Shown: positions 8,490-16,036 of the stretch, piece after piece
Numbering within the stretch: the stretch's first letter is position 1
How the letters are laid out: every line of letters starts with the position of its first letter
DNA from: CAZFBR01 sp035353495 [NCBI: uncultured bacterium]
Lineage (GTDB): Bacteria > DAOPZR01
Direction: 5' to 3'
DNA: 30,883 bases
Assembly: GCA_964517215.1 (NCBI GenBank)
Contig: CAZFBR010000008.1
Location: 1-30,883 of the forward strand
Made by a program: the position numbers and the translations under genes
The notes under the pieces: model-generated
Database searches by the model: none
Told to the model about the DNA's origin: nothing
The model's input: only the letters and a program-made list of their open reading frames with translations

Positions 8490-9727
8490 GCCAGCTCGCC
8501 CCGCGCGGGCTGCATCTGCATATCGGCATTTTCGGCCGGCGCAATGCGGGGAAATCGTCCCTGCTCAATGCCCTGACCCGCCAGCCGGTCGCCATCGTTT
8601 CGCCGGTGGCGGGGACGACCACCGACCCGGTGGAGAAGCCGATGGAGCTGCAGCCGCTCGGGCCGGTGATGTTTATCGACACCGCCGGGGTTGATGATAC
8701 CGGCGCGCTGGGCGGGCAGCGCATCGCCAAGACCCGGATGATCCTTGACCGCACCGATCTTGGCCTGCTGGTGGTGGCCGCAGGCGCGTGGAGTGAGTAC
8801 GAGGAGGAATTGCTGGCCGAACTGCGCGGCCGGAAGCTGCCGCTGGTGGTGGTGTTCAACAAGACCGATCTGGGTGCGCCGCCGGCGGCACTGCTGGCGC
8901 GGCTGCGCGCCGCGGCGGTGCCGCTGGCGCAGGTGAGCGCCGACCGCAATGCGGGGATTGACGAGCTGCGCGCTGCGCTGGTGCTGGCGGTGCCGGAGTC
9001 GGCGCTGCCGCCGCCGTCGCTGCTGGCCGATCTGGTTCCCGCCGGCGCCGGCGTGGTGCTGGTCATCCCCGTCGATAAGGAGGCGCCCAAGGGGCGCATT
9101 ATCCTGCCGCAGCAGCAGGCGGTGCGCGATGTGCTGGACGCGCATGCCTGGTGCCTGGTGGTGCAGGATGACGGGGTGCGGGCCGCCCTTGCCGGACTGC
9201 GGCAGCCGCCCGCGCTGGTGGTCACTGATTCGCAGGCGTTCGCCCGGGTGGCGGCGGATACGCCGGCGGCGGTGCCGCTGACGTCGTTCTCCATTCTCAT
9301 GGCGCGGCAAAAGGGCGATCTGGCGGAACTGGCGCGCGGGGCGCGGGCACTCGACACGCTGCGGCCGGGCGACCGGGTGCTGATTGCCGAGGCCTGCACG
9401 CATCATCCCATCGGCGAGGATATCGGGCGGGTCAAGCTCCCCGCCTGGCTGCGCCGGCATGCCGGCGGCGAACTGGCCATCACCGTTGTGGCCGGGCGCG
9501 ATTTTCCCGACGACCTTGCGGGGGTGCGACTCGTCATCAACTGCGGCGCCTGCATGTGGAACCGCCGCGAAATGCTGACCCGCATCCTGCGCTGCCGTGC
9601 GGCGGGGGTGCCGATCACCAACTACGGCATGGCGATCGCCGCCACCCTGGGGATTCTCGACCGGGCGCTGGCCCCGTTCCCGGCGGCGCTGGCGGCGTGG
9701 CGGACGGCCAATCCGGCCGGCGGTTGA
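8486..9727 (+). CDS. hydF: HydF, [FeFe]-hydrogenase H-cluster maturation GTPase
   Basis: HydF is the scaffold on which HydE and HydG build the 2Fe subcluster before transfer to HydA. This 413-residue protein has an N-terminal Era-like GTPase with P-loop G17-R-R-N-A-G-K-S24 (GRRNAGKS), 'SPVAGTTTDPVEK' switch I, 'FIDTAGVDD' (G3) and 'VFNKTD' (G4). A dimerisation domain follows ('PVDKEAPKGRIILPQQQAVRDVLD'). The C-terminal cluster domain has C304-T-H306 and C353-G-A-C356, matching the CxH...HCxxC pattern of the family, except that the histidine before the CxxC is N352. An optimal GGAGGTG at 8471-8477 marks the ATG at 8486. HydE, HydG and the hydrogenase are not in this window. Confidence 0.96.
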   Translation: MSQLAPRGLHLHIGIFGRRNAGKSSLLNALTRQPVAIVSPVAGTTTDPVEKPMELQPLGPVMFIDTAGVDDTGALGGQRIAKTRMILDRTDLGLLVVAAGAWSEYEEELLAELRGRKLPLVVVFNKTDLGAPPAALLARLRAAAVPLAQVSADRNAGIDELRAALVLAVPESALPPPSLLADLVPAGAGVVLVIPVDKEAPKGRIILPQQQAVRDVLDAHAWCLVVQDDGVRAALAGLRQPPALVVTDSQAFARVAADTPAAVPLTSFSILMARQKGDLAELARGARALDTLRPGDRVLIAEACTHHPIGEDIGRVKLPAWLRRHAGGELAITVVAGRDFPDDLAGVRLVINCGACMWNRREMLTRILRCRAAGVPITNYGMAIAATLGILDRALAPFPAALAAWRTANPAGG

Positions 9728-9752
9728 CGCTTGTGCCCGACGGTGATAGGAT
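9724..9752 (+). promoter_or_regulatory. Promoter of glnS
   Basis: TTGACG (9724-9729), a 17-base spacer and TAGGAT (9747-9752) make a plausible sigma-70 promoter that overlaps the hydF stop codon. It would give a leader of about 45 bases before the glnS ATG at 9803. Confidence 0.45.
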
Positions 9753-9802
9753 GGCGCAGCAGACAGGAAAAACCGGGTGCGGCGGGGCCGCAGGGGACAA
9801 TC

Positions 9803-11473
9803 ATGACGGAAGCTGTGGACAAACCTTCAAACTTCATTCGCGAAATCATTGACGCGGAGCTGGCGGCGGGCAAGCATGCGGAGATTGTGACCCGGTTCCC
9901 GCCGGAGCCGAACGGCTATCTGCATATCGGGCACGCCAAGTCCATCTGCCTGAATTTCGGGCTGGCGCGCGACTATCGGGGCCGCTGCCATCTGCGGTTC
10001 GACGACACCAACCCGGTCAAGGAAGACACCGAATACACCGATTCCATCGAGCGCGACGTGCGCTGGCTGGGGTTCGACTGGGGCCGGCACCTCTATTACG
10101 CGTCCGACTACTACGAGAAGATCTACGCGTTTGCCGTGCAGCTGATCGAACGGGAGCGCGCGTATGTGTGCGAGCTGAATGAGGAGGAAATGCGCGCCCA
10201 TCGCGGCACGCTCAAGGAGCCGGGCACACCGAGCCCGGGGCGCACCCGCAGCGTGGCGGAGAATCTCGACCTGTTTGCGCGCATGCGCGCGGGTGAATTC
10301 CCCGACGGGAAGCTGACCCTGCGGGCGAAGATCGACATGGGCTCGCCGAACATCAATATGCGCGACCCGGTGATCTACCGCATCCGCCGCGCCCACCATC
10401 ACCGCACCGGCGATGCCTGGTGCATCTACCCGATGTACGACTTCGCGCATGCCCTGTCGGATATGCTCGAGGGGATCACCCACTCCGTCTGCACGCTCGA
10501 GTTTGAGGACCACCGGCCGCTCTACAACTGGTTCCTCGAGGTGCTGGGGACGGAGCACCGGCCGCGGCAGATCGAATTTGCCCGGCTCAACCTGACCTAT
10601 ACCGTGATGAGCAAGCGCAAGCTGCTGGAACTGGTGACGCAGCAGCTGGTCAGCGGCTGGGATGACCCGCGCCTGCCGACGCTGTCGGGTTTGCGCCGGC
10701 GCGGCTATCCGCCGGCGGCGATCCGCGAGTTCTGCGACCGGATCGGCGTGGCCAAGGCGAACAGTCTGGTGGACCTGTCGCTGCTGGAATTCTGTGTGCG
10801 CGAAAACCTGAACAAGTCCGCACGGCGCATGCTGGCGGTGCTGCGCCCGCTGAAAATGGTGATCGAGAACTACCCGGAAGGGCAGGTCGAGGAATTCGCG
10901 GCGGAGAACAACCCCGAAGATCCGAACGCGGGAACGCGGCCGGTGCGCTTTGCCCGCGAGGTATATGTTGAGGCGGACGATTACAGCGAGAATCCGGCCA
11001 AGGGCTGGTTCCGGCTGGCCCCGGGTAAAGAAGTGCGCCTCAAGTACGCGTATTATGTCACCGTGCGCGCAGCGGTGAAGGATGCGGCGGGCGCGGTGGT
11101 CGAACTGCGCTGCACCTATGACCCGGATTCGCGCGGCGGCGGGACCGCCGACGGGCGCAAGGTGCGCGGGACGCTGCACTGGGTGGCGGTGCAGGATGCG
11201 GTGCCGGCCGAGGTGCGGCTGTACGACAACCTGTTCACCGTGGCCGACCTCGACGGGGCGCCGGGCGACTACAAGGATCACCTGAACCCGAAGTCGCTGG
11301 AAACGGTGATGGCGATGGTTGAACCGGCGCTGGCCGGGGCCGCGGCGGGCGAGCAGTTCCAGTTCCTGCGCCAGGGTTATTTTGTCTGCGATCAGGAAAG
11401 CGTCCCGGGCAAGCCGGTGTTCAACCGCACGGTGACGCTGAAGGACACCTGGGCGAAGCAGGCAAAGAAGTAG
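9803..11473 (+). CDS. glnS: Glutaminyl-tRNA synthetase
   Basis: GlnRS charges tRNA-Gln with glutamine in an ATP-dependent reaction, so the organism need not rely only on the Glu-tRNA amidotransferase route. The protein has 556 residues, against 554 in E. coli. The class I signature H41-I-G-H44 lies in '[15 protein letters not shown]' and the KMSKS-type motif is M269-S-K-R-K273. Other family features are '[15 protein letters not shown]', '[18 protein letters not shown]', '[18 protein letters not shown]' and the C-terminal beta-barrel anticodon domains ('[19 protein letters not shown]', '[12 protein letters not shown]'). I chose the ATG at 9803, preceded by AGGGGA. The next gene starts directly after its TAG stop. 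Confidence 0.98.
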   Translation: MTEAVDKPSNFIREIIDAELAAGKHAEIVTRFPPEPNGYLHIGHAKSICLNFGLARDYRGRCHLRFDDTNPVKEDTEYTDSIERDVRWLGFDWGRHLYYASDYYEKIYAFAVQLIERERAYVCELNEEEMRAHRGTLKEPGTPSPGRTRSVAENLDLFARMRAGEFPDGKLTLRAKIDMGSPNINMRDPVIYRIRRAHHHRTGDAWCIYPMYDFAHALSDMLEGITHSVCTLEFEDHRPLYNWFLEVLGTEHRPRQIEFARLNLTYTVMSKRKLLELVTQQLVSGWDDPRLPTLSGLRRRGYPPAAIREFCDRIGVAKANSLVDLSLLEFCVRENLNKSARRMLAVLRPLKMVIENYPEGQVEEFAAENNPEDPNAGTRPVRFAREVYVEADDYSENPAKGWFRLAPGKEVRLKYAYYVTVRAAVKDAAGAVVELRCTYDPDSRGGGTADGRKVRGTLHWVAVQDAVPAEVRLYDNLFTVADLDGAPGDYKDHLNPKSLETVMAMVEPALAGAAAGEQFQFLRQGYFVCDQESVPGKPVFNRTVTLKDTWAKQAKK

Positions 11474-12178
11474 ATGTCTTCCAGCCCGGCCGCGCTCGAC
11501 CCGGTGGTGCTCGGGCTCATCGACGGCGACCGGGTGCTCGATCTCGGCTGCGGGTTCGGCAAGTGGGGCACCCTGTGCAAGGCCTGCTGGTTCGATACCG
11601 CGCATCATCGCGCCACGGAGCGCATGGCGCCGGCGCTGGTGGTCGGGCTTGACCGGCACCGGCCGAACCTGGCGCGGCTGCGCGGGCGCGACGAATACCA
11701 CGGTCTGGCGCAGGGCGACGCCTTTCGCCTGCCGTTTGCCGACCGGTCGTTTGCCGTGGTCCTGGCCTCGGAACTGATCGAACACCTGACCGGCGATGAA
11801 GGCGAACAGCTGCTGCGCGAAGCGCAGCGCGTCGCGCGCCGAAGCGTCATCATCACCACCCCGCAGTATCCGGAGAAACGCGCGGGCGACGCCAATCCCC
11901 ATGAATGGCATCGCAGCATCTGGACCATCGAGCACCTGCGCGCCCGCGGTTTCATGGTGCACGGCGTCGGTTGCCAGGTGCCGTATTTCGCGCCCGATTT
12001 TCCCGGTGCTGTCCGTTATCCGCTCTGGGCGCGGCCGTATTACCGGCTGTATCGCTGGCTGCGCGATCGTCGGGGCCACGACCTCAATGCACTGGTCGCC
12101 CGGCTGGGTGGGAATTTCTGCTTCCATCACCCGCGTTGGGGTTCCTATCTGGTCGCGGTGAAGCGCCTGCCGGCATGA
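11474..12178 (+). CDS. Class I SAM-dependent methyltransferase
   Basis: A 234-residue protein with the Rossmann-type methyltransferase signature 'RVLDLGCGFGKWG' (about residues 20-32, SAM motif I). It also has an acidic residue after strand 2 in 'VVGLDRHRPNLARL', and 'GDAFRLPFADRSFAVVLASELIEHLTGDEGEQLLREAQRVAR', which covers motifs for the adenine and the post-motif helices of the Methyltransf_11 type. The substrate cannot be read from the sequence. It starts on the base after the glnS stop, and its own stop overlaps the next ATG (ATGA), so it belongs to the glnS transcript. A link to translation is suggested only by this position. Confidence 0.85.
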   Translation: MSSSPAALDPVVLGLIDGDRVLDLGCGFGKWGTLCKACWFDTAHHRATERMAPALVVGLDRHRPNLARLRGRDEYHGLAQGDAFRLPFADRSFAVVLASELIEHLTGDEGEQLLREAQRVARRSVIITTPQYPEKRAGDANPHEWHRSIWTIEHLRARGFMVHGVGCQVPYFAPDFPGAVRYPLWARPYYRLYRWLRDRRGHDLNALVARLGGNFCFHHPRWGSYLVAVKRLPA

Positions 12179-12609
12179 TCCGTCGCCTGCAGGCCGGGCA
12201 GTCATGTGCAGGTGCTGTATACGGTGTGATGTGCCGGTTGCTGCCGTGGCTGCCGTGCGCGGTTGTTGCGGTGGCCGGGGCACTGCAGGTGCGCGGAATA
12301 GACGCGGCGCAAATGATCGACCATCCGGGATTTCTTGCCAGCGGAGCAATATGGCTGTTGCTGCCGGTGGTGATTGGGGCATTGTTCGTCATATATAACC
12401 GGCGCAAAGTCATTCACGTATTGCTGGTGTTTTTTCTGCTGGGCAACTTTGCCGGATGGTCGCTTGCCTGTCTGATACTGAGCGATGGCAAAGGGTACGA
12501 CAAGCCGTTGGCGTGGTTTTTCTGGCCAATGCTGGATTATCTGGTGCTGACGGCCATTTTCTTTCTGTGGGTGGCGATCAATGCCTGGGAAATGATCCGG
12601 GAAGGGTGA
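12175..12609 (+). CDS. Small hypothetical membrane protein
   Basis: A 144-residue protein that I do not recognise. It has four hydrophobic segments, roughly 'LLPWLPCAVVAVAGALQV', 'GAIWLLLPVVIGALFVIY', 'HVLLVFFLLGNFAGWSLACLIL' and 'YLVLTAIFFLWVAINAW', with a basic N-terminus (MIRRLQ) and 'YNRRK' between helices two and three, consistent with an inner-membrane protein with both ends inside. The ATG at 12175 overlaps the methyltransferase stop and its TGA overlaps the next GTG, so it is coupled on both sides. Nothing in the sequence indicates a ligand or activity. Confidence 0.7.
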   Translation: MIRRLQAGQSCAGAVYGVMCRLLPWLPCAVVAVAGALQVRGIDAAQMIDHPGFLASGAIWLLLPVVIGALFVIYNRRKVIHVLLVFFLLGNFAGWSLACLILSDGKGYDKPLAWFFWPMLDYLVLTAIFFLWVAINAWEMIREG

Positions 12610-13097
12610 CGGTTGCCGACCCCATGCGCGATTACTTCGGGATCGGGGGCGGACTTGCGGCGGTGACGCTGGCGGGGATGGCGGCAGCCGTCGGACTGGA
12701 GGCCGCGTACGGGCATGGCTTCCCGCCGGTGCTTGCAGTAATGCCGGCAGTTGCCGGCACGCTCATGATCGGCGCGGGATTGGCGCTGAATGCGCTTGCG
12801 GCGCGCCAGATGATCCGCGCCGTACAGCAGGAAACCCTGGCCACCGCCGGACCGTTTGCCTGGTCGCGCAACCCGATGTATGCCTCGTTCATATTCCTGA
12901 CGGTGCCCGGGGCCGCGCTGGTTCTGCGCAACTGGTTCATGCTGGTTCTGGTCCCCGCGGTGATGCTTGCGTGGTTTTATGCGCGAGTCGGACGCGAAGA
13001 GCAGAAATTAACTGCCATGTTTGGCGGCGAGTATCGCGCCTATCAGGCGCGGGTGGGGCGGCTGCTGCCGCGGTTGGGCAGACGGCCAATGCGATGA
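12606..13097 (+). CDS. ICMT/PEMT-like integral membrane methyltransferase family protein
   Basis: About 163 residues with three or four membrane helices followed by the C-terminal signature 'GPFAWSRNPMYASFIFL' and 'EEQKLTAMFGGEYRAYQARVGRLLPRL'. This RNPxY...EExxLxxxFGxxYxxYxxxVxRxxP pattern belongs to the isoprenylcysteine carboxyl methyltransferase / phospholipid methyltransferase superfamily, in which the conserved residues bind SAM at the membrane surface. Bacterial members methylate lipids or small molecules, or are uncharacterised; the substrate here is unknown. The GTG at 12606 overlaps the previous stop (GTGA) and is my preferred start. An ATG at 12624 is the alternative, shortening the protein by six residues; neither has a clear Shine-Dalgarno. 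Confidence 0.82.
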   Translation: MTVADPMRDYFGIGGGLAAVTLAGMAAAVGLEAAYGHGFPPVLAVMPAVAGTLMIGAGLALNALAARQMIRAVQQETLATAGPFAWSRNPMYASFIFLTVPGAALVLRNWFMLVLVPAVMLAWFYARVGREEQKLTAMFGGEYRAYQARVGRLLPRLGRRPMR

Positions 13098-13112
13098 ACA
13101 GGAGAATCCACA

Positions 13113-14528
13113 ATGCATGCCAGTGAAAGCGCACCGGGAATGGCAGGCAGCGACCAGCAGCGGCAACGCTGGCTGATCTGCGGGCTGGGCGGGTGTGCGC
13201 TGCTGGTGCTGATTGGCTGCGGTGCGGTTGCGGCATTGCTCGTCCCGACGTTCAACCGGCTGCAGACGGCAATTGACCGGGCCGGCATGACGGTGTCGGC
13301 CCGTGACGCGGCAGCCGACCTGCCGGTCAATGCGCCGCCGCTGCCGGAGATGCATCGCGGCCGGGAACTGCATATTGCCGACGCGCAGGTTCTGCGCGCG
13401 CAGTTTGCCGCCGGGGCGTATGCGCTGCTGGATGCGGATTATCAGGAGCAGCTGACCCGCCGCCTGGACTACGATGCCCGCTACAATCTGGCGTTGCTGG
13501 TCCAGCAGCTGGGCGATGCCCCCGAAGCAGCGGCGGATTCATTTGCCGAATGGAAACAGGCGCTGCCGCAATCGCATTTGCCATACCTGCTGCAGGGGAA
13601 CTGGCATATCAATCAGGCCTGGGCGGCGCGCGGCGGCGGCTGGGCGAGCACAGTAACCGATTCCGGATGGCAGGGATTTCGCCGGCAACTGGAGCTGGCG
13701 GAGCAGGAGCTGCAGCAGGCATATGTCCGGTGCCCGGCGGATCCCAACGTCGGTGCGACGGGGATCATTTTAGCGATGGGGCAGGGCACGAATGCGGAAC
13801 GCGGCTGGTTTGCCCGGGCGATGGCGGCAGACCCGTATCATACCCAGGCGTATCGGTTTCTGCTGAATGCGCATTTTCCAAAATGGGGCGGGTCATGGGA
13901 GGAGAGCCGCGCCATTGTTGATGAAGCGCTGGGAAAGATGGAGAATAATTCCCAGTTGTTTGTCCTGCTGCCCGAATGGCATGAGGAAAGGGTGGAGCGC
14001 GAGCTGGATGACAGCAGCAATCGCCGCACGGAGAAGCGAACCGCGCAACGTCGGGCGTATGCGGAGGAATTGCGATCGGCATATGCGGCCGCGGCGGAAA
14101 AGTATCCGGACGAATACGAAATCCACATGCGCTATGCCTTCGACGCAAGCATGAACCGGGAACGCGAAACGGCAATGCGTGAATTCGAGCAGATCATTCC
14201 CCGCTGGGAGCAAGGCCAGGCGGTGCCGCTGCCCGGCGGCAGCGCGCAGGCGTATCTTAACAAATACGCCTGGCTGCTGGCGACGAGCAGTGACGACCGC
14301 TTCTACAATCCGCAACTGGCGCTGGTCTATGCCAAGAAGGCGGTGGCCATGGCCCCGGACTGGGAATGGGCGCTGGATACGCTTGCCTGCGCGTATGCCG
14401 CCAATGGCCAATTCGACAAGGCAATTGCCGCCCAGCGCGAAGCGCAACAGCACGGGAATGCCGGTTTCCAGCGGCATTGCGAGAATGATATCGCGGTTTA
14501 CGAGCAGCATCAGGCGCCGCGCTACTGA
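13113..14528 (+). CDS. Membrane-anchored TPR protein with DUF4034-like region
   Basis: A 471-residue protein with a short cytoplasmic N-terminus, one membrane helix (about residues 20-45, 'LICGLGGCALLVLIGCGAVAALLV') and a large outer part. Residues about 110-290 resemble the DUF4034 family as I know it: 'YNLALLVQQLGDAPEAAADSFAEWKQALPQS', 'AEQELQQAYVRCPADPNV' and the hallmark 'NAHFPKWGGSWEES'. Helical TPR-like repeats follow, ending in 'LALVYAKKAVAMAPDWEWALDTLACAYAANGQFDKAIAAQREA'. The role is unknown; such proteins are usually protein-binding scaffolds. An AGGAG at 13100-13104 fixes the ATG at 13113. It lies 15 bases after the preceding gene and closes the plus-strand group. Confidence 0.82.
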   Translation: MHASESAPGMAGSDQQRQRWLICGLGGCALLVLIGCGAVAALLVPTFNRLQTAIDRAGMTVSARDAAADLPVNAPPLPEMHRGRELHIADAQVLRAQFAAGAYALLDADYQEQLTRRLDYDARYNLALLVQQLGDAPEAAADSFAEWKQALPQSHLPYLLQGNWHINQAWAARGGGWASTVTDSGWQGFRRQLELAEQELQQAYVRCPADPNVGATGIILAMGQGTNAERGWFARAMAADPYHTQAYRFLLNAHFPKWGGSWEESRAIVDEALGKMENNSQLFVLLPEWHEERVERELDDSSNRRTEKRTAQRRAYAEELRSAYAAAAEKYPDEYEIHMRYAFDASMNRERETAMREFEQIIPRWEQGQAVPLPGGSAQAYLNKYAWLLATSSDDRFYNPQLALVYAKKAVAMAPDWEWALDTLACAYAANGQFDKAIAAQREAQQHGNAGFQRHCENDIAVYEQHQAPRY

Positions 14529-14690
14529 TCACGCAAGATTCCGGAGATGGGACGGCGCCGCTGGGGTGCGGGTGGCGCCCGGGCAAAGGAGACAACACGC
14601 GAATACCGTTCGGGATGGCGCGGCGGGATGCGCGGAGCATTGTCACAAAAAGGGTGTGCTGGCTGGCTGGATGCTTCGTGCTGAGCGGCT

Positions 14691-14726
14691 CGCCGCGTCC
14701 GGAAACGGTGCGTGCAGGACGCGGCG
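14691..14726. terminator. Hairpin between convergent genes, possible bidirectional terminator
   Basis: A perfect 10-base inverted repeat, CGCCGCGTCC (14691-14700) and GGACGCGGCG (14717-14726), encloses a 16-base loop in the 213-base gap between two convergent genes. There is no T-run on either side, so it is not a standard intrinsic terminator. Nothing else recognisable lies in the gap. Confidence 0.4.
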
Positions 14727-14741
14727 GCTGAAAATGCGGGA

Positions 14742-15632
14742 TTAGCCGGCGCTGACCGGCACGGCTGCCGCCCGGTTCTCGTACCAGATCACCAGTATCC
14801 CCGAAAGCACGATCAGCAGCCCGCCGCTGATGACGGGCGCAGTGAGATGCTCGCCGAGCGCGGGGATGGCGATGAGCAGCGCGCCGACCGGCTCGACATA
14901 GCCGAGGATGGAGACGGTGAACGCCTTGAGCGCGGCGAACGAGCGGAAGAAGAGGACGCCGGCGAGCGCGACGTTGCAGACGGGGAAGGTCAGCAGGAAG
15001 AACCAGACCTCGGGGGCGAAGGTGACGGGCGTTTCCAGCAGGGGGAGCGTGCAGGCCCCGACGATAACCGATTGCCAGAACATGATCGCCATGGGGTGCA
15101 GGGTGGCGGGGATCCGCCGCCCGGCGAGCATCACCACGGCATAGGCGAAGGCGGAGACAACGCCGTAGCCGATGCCGGCGAGATCGCGGCCGCCGACCGC
15201 CCCGCCGCCGGTGATCAGCCACATCCCCCACAGCGCCAGCGCCAGCGGCAGCAGCGCAAACCACGAGACCCTTTCACGGATGAAGGCGGGCGCCAGCAGC
15301 AGGACCATGACCGGCGCGGTGTAATGCGAGATCAGGGTGTTGGCGGTGCTGGTATTGGCGAAGGCGAGAAAATAGGTCAGCGAGTTGAGCGCGGCGCCGA
15401 TGCCGAAGATGAGCAGGAACTTCCAGTCGCGCGCGGGGACATGCAGCAGGGCAAACTGCCGGGTGACCAGCAGCCACAACCCGATACTGATCGCGGCCAG
15501 CAGGGCGGCGAGCGCGGTGAGATTGGCCGCCGCCATCCCCAACAGCTTGACCTGTATGGCAGTGGTGCTCCAGATCAACATGGCTGCCAGCGCGCAGGCG
15601 AATCCGCGCGCGGGGGAGAGCGCCGGCTGCAT
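14742..15632 (-). CDS. EamA/DMT-family transporter
   Basis: A 296-residue inner-membrane protein with about ten hydrophobic helices in two homologous halves, the EamA (drug/metabolite transporter) layout. The first half opens with 'ACALAAMLIWSTTAIQVKLLG' and includes 'FANTSTANTLISHYTAPVMVLLLAPAFIRERVSW'. The second half opens with 'GIGYGVVSAFAYAVVMLAGRRI' and ends with 'ILGYVEPVGALLIAIPALGEHLTAPVISGGLLIVLSGILV', both typical. Members export or import metabolites and amino acids; the substrate is not readable. I chose the ATG at 15632 because it shares one base with the stop of the upstream double-glycine peptide gene (TGATG), making the two translationally coupled. Confidence 0.92.
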   Translation of the reverse strand: MQPALSPARGFACALAAMLIWSTTAIQVKLLGMAAANLTALAALLAAISIGLWLLVTRQFALLHVPARDWKFLLIFGIGAALNSLTYFLAFANTSTANTLISHYTAPVMVLLLAPAFIRERVSWFALLPLALALWGMWLITGGGAVGGRDLAGIGYGVVSAFAYAVVMLAGRRIPATLHPMAIMFWQSVIVGACTLPLLETPVTFAPEVWFFLLTFPVCNVALAGVLFFRSFAALKAFTVSILGYVEPVGALLIAIPALGEHLTAPVISGGLLIVLSGILVIWYENRAAAVPVSAG

Positions 15633-15880
15633 CAGACGCGGACGTCGATGACGCGGCGGCCGAAGGCGACGGGCGATTCCTGGCGCGGGGCTTCTTCGCG
15701 CGGGGCGGAACGCGGCGCATGCTGCGGCTGGCTGGCGGCGGACGAACGATAGTACGGCTGCCACCACCCCTGGCTGCCCGCGGCGATGCCGCTGACCGGG
15801 GTGATGCCCCCGACGACGCCGGCCAGTTCCTCGTCGGAGAGCTCCTGCTCGGGTGCGTGTGCCGCCGCTGATTCGGTCAT
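15632..15880 (-). CDS. Small protein with double-glycine (bacteriocin/RiPP-type) leader
   Basis: An 82-residue protein. Residues 14-25, L-S-D-E-E-L-A-G-V-V-G-G, fit the class II bacteriocin leader consensus at every key place: L(-12), S(-11), E(-8), L(-7), V(-4), G(-2), G(-1). Cleavage after G25 would release a 57-residue product beginning ITPVSG, with an aromatic patch (GWWQPYY), a proline- and charge-rich middle and a hydrophobic end. It has no cysteine, so lanthionine or disulfide types are excluded. GGGAGG seven bases upstream of the ATG at 15880 gives an excellent ribosome site. It is coupled to the EamA transporter gene. No C39 peptidase-ABC exporter, immunity or modification gene is visible, so processing is unproven; it may also be a chance resemblance in a small soluble protein. 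Confidence 0.75.
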   Translation of the reverse strand: MTESAAAHAPEQELSDEELAGVVGGITPVSGIAAGSQGWWQPYYRSSAASQPQHAPRSAPREEAPRQESPVAFGRRVIDVRV

Positions 15881-15900
15881 GCCGTTGCCTCCCGGTGGGG

Positions 15901-15929
15901 ACGATACCACACTTGTGCGGGCGGGTAAA
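15901..15929 (-). promoter_or_regulatory. Promoter of the double-glycine peptide/EamA operon
   Basis: On the minus strand, TTTACC (15929-15924), a 17-base spacer and TATCGT (15906-15901) resemble a sigma-70 promoter placed just before the Shine-Dalgarno and ATG at 15880. It is back to back with the promoter of the divergent aminotransferase. Confidence 0.45.
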
Positions 15930-15934
15930 GCGGA

Positions 15935-15964
15935 TTGACCGTCGGCGCCGACCGGTGGTACGAT
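15935..15964 (+). promoter_or_regulatory. Promoter of the aminotransferase gene
   Basis: TTGACC (15935-15940), an 18-base spacer and TACGAT (15959-15964) form a plausible sigma-70 promoter. The expected start of transcription is about 15970-15972, coinciding with the ATG (15971) of a 21-codon ORF. Confidence 0.45.
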
Positions 15965-15970
15965 GCCCGC

Positions 15971-16036
15971 ATGCAGCTCACCGGCAAAGTAACGGAAACG
16001 GCGCGCGCGTTCGCGTCCAGCGTGACAGGCGGATGA
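15971..16036 (+). CDS. Possible leader peptide of 21 residues upstream of the aminotransferase
   Basis: ATG at 15971 opens a short frame encoding a peptide that starts MQLTGKV and ends SSVTGG. Its TGA (16034-16036) overlaps the aminotransferase ATG (ATGA). The ATG sits where transcription from the promoter at 15935-15964 should begin, so it could be read as a leaderless start. The peptide has no run of one amino acid that would suggest classical attenuation. It may instead serve only to bring ribosomes to the next gene, or be chance. Confidence 0.35.
   Translation: MQLTGKVTETARAFASSVTGG

Noticed and set aside
9827-12382. Very long open frame on the minus strand opposite glnS and the methyltransferase
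   Set aside because: High GC removes stop codons on the opposite strand. The predicted protein is low-complexity, rich in Arg/His/Pro, with no motif, while the plus strand encodes a clear GlnRS. The same applies to other long opposite frames, such as 27-1052 (+), 8039-9460 (-), 15877-17472 (-), 23022-24176 (-) and 26795-28522 (+).
14529-14741. Decayed gene or insertion-sequence remnant in the convergent gap
   Set aside because: No transposase fragment, terminal inverted repeat or target duplication is visible; only the hairpin at 14691-14726 stands out.
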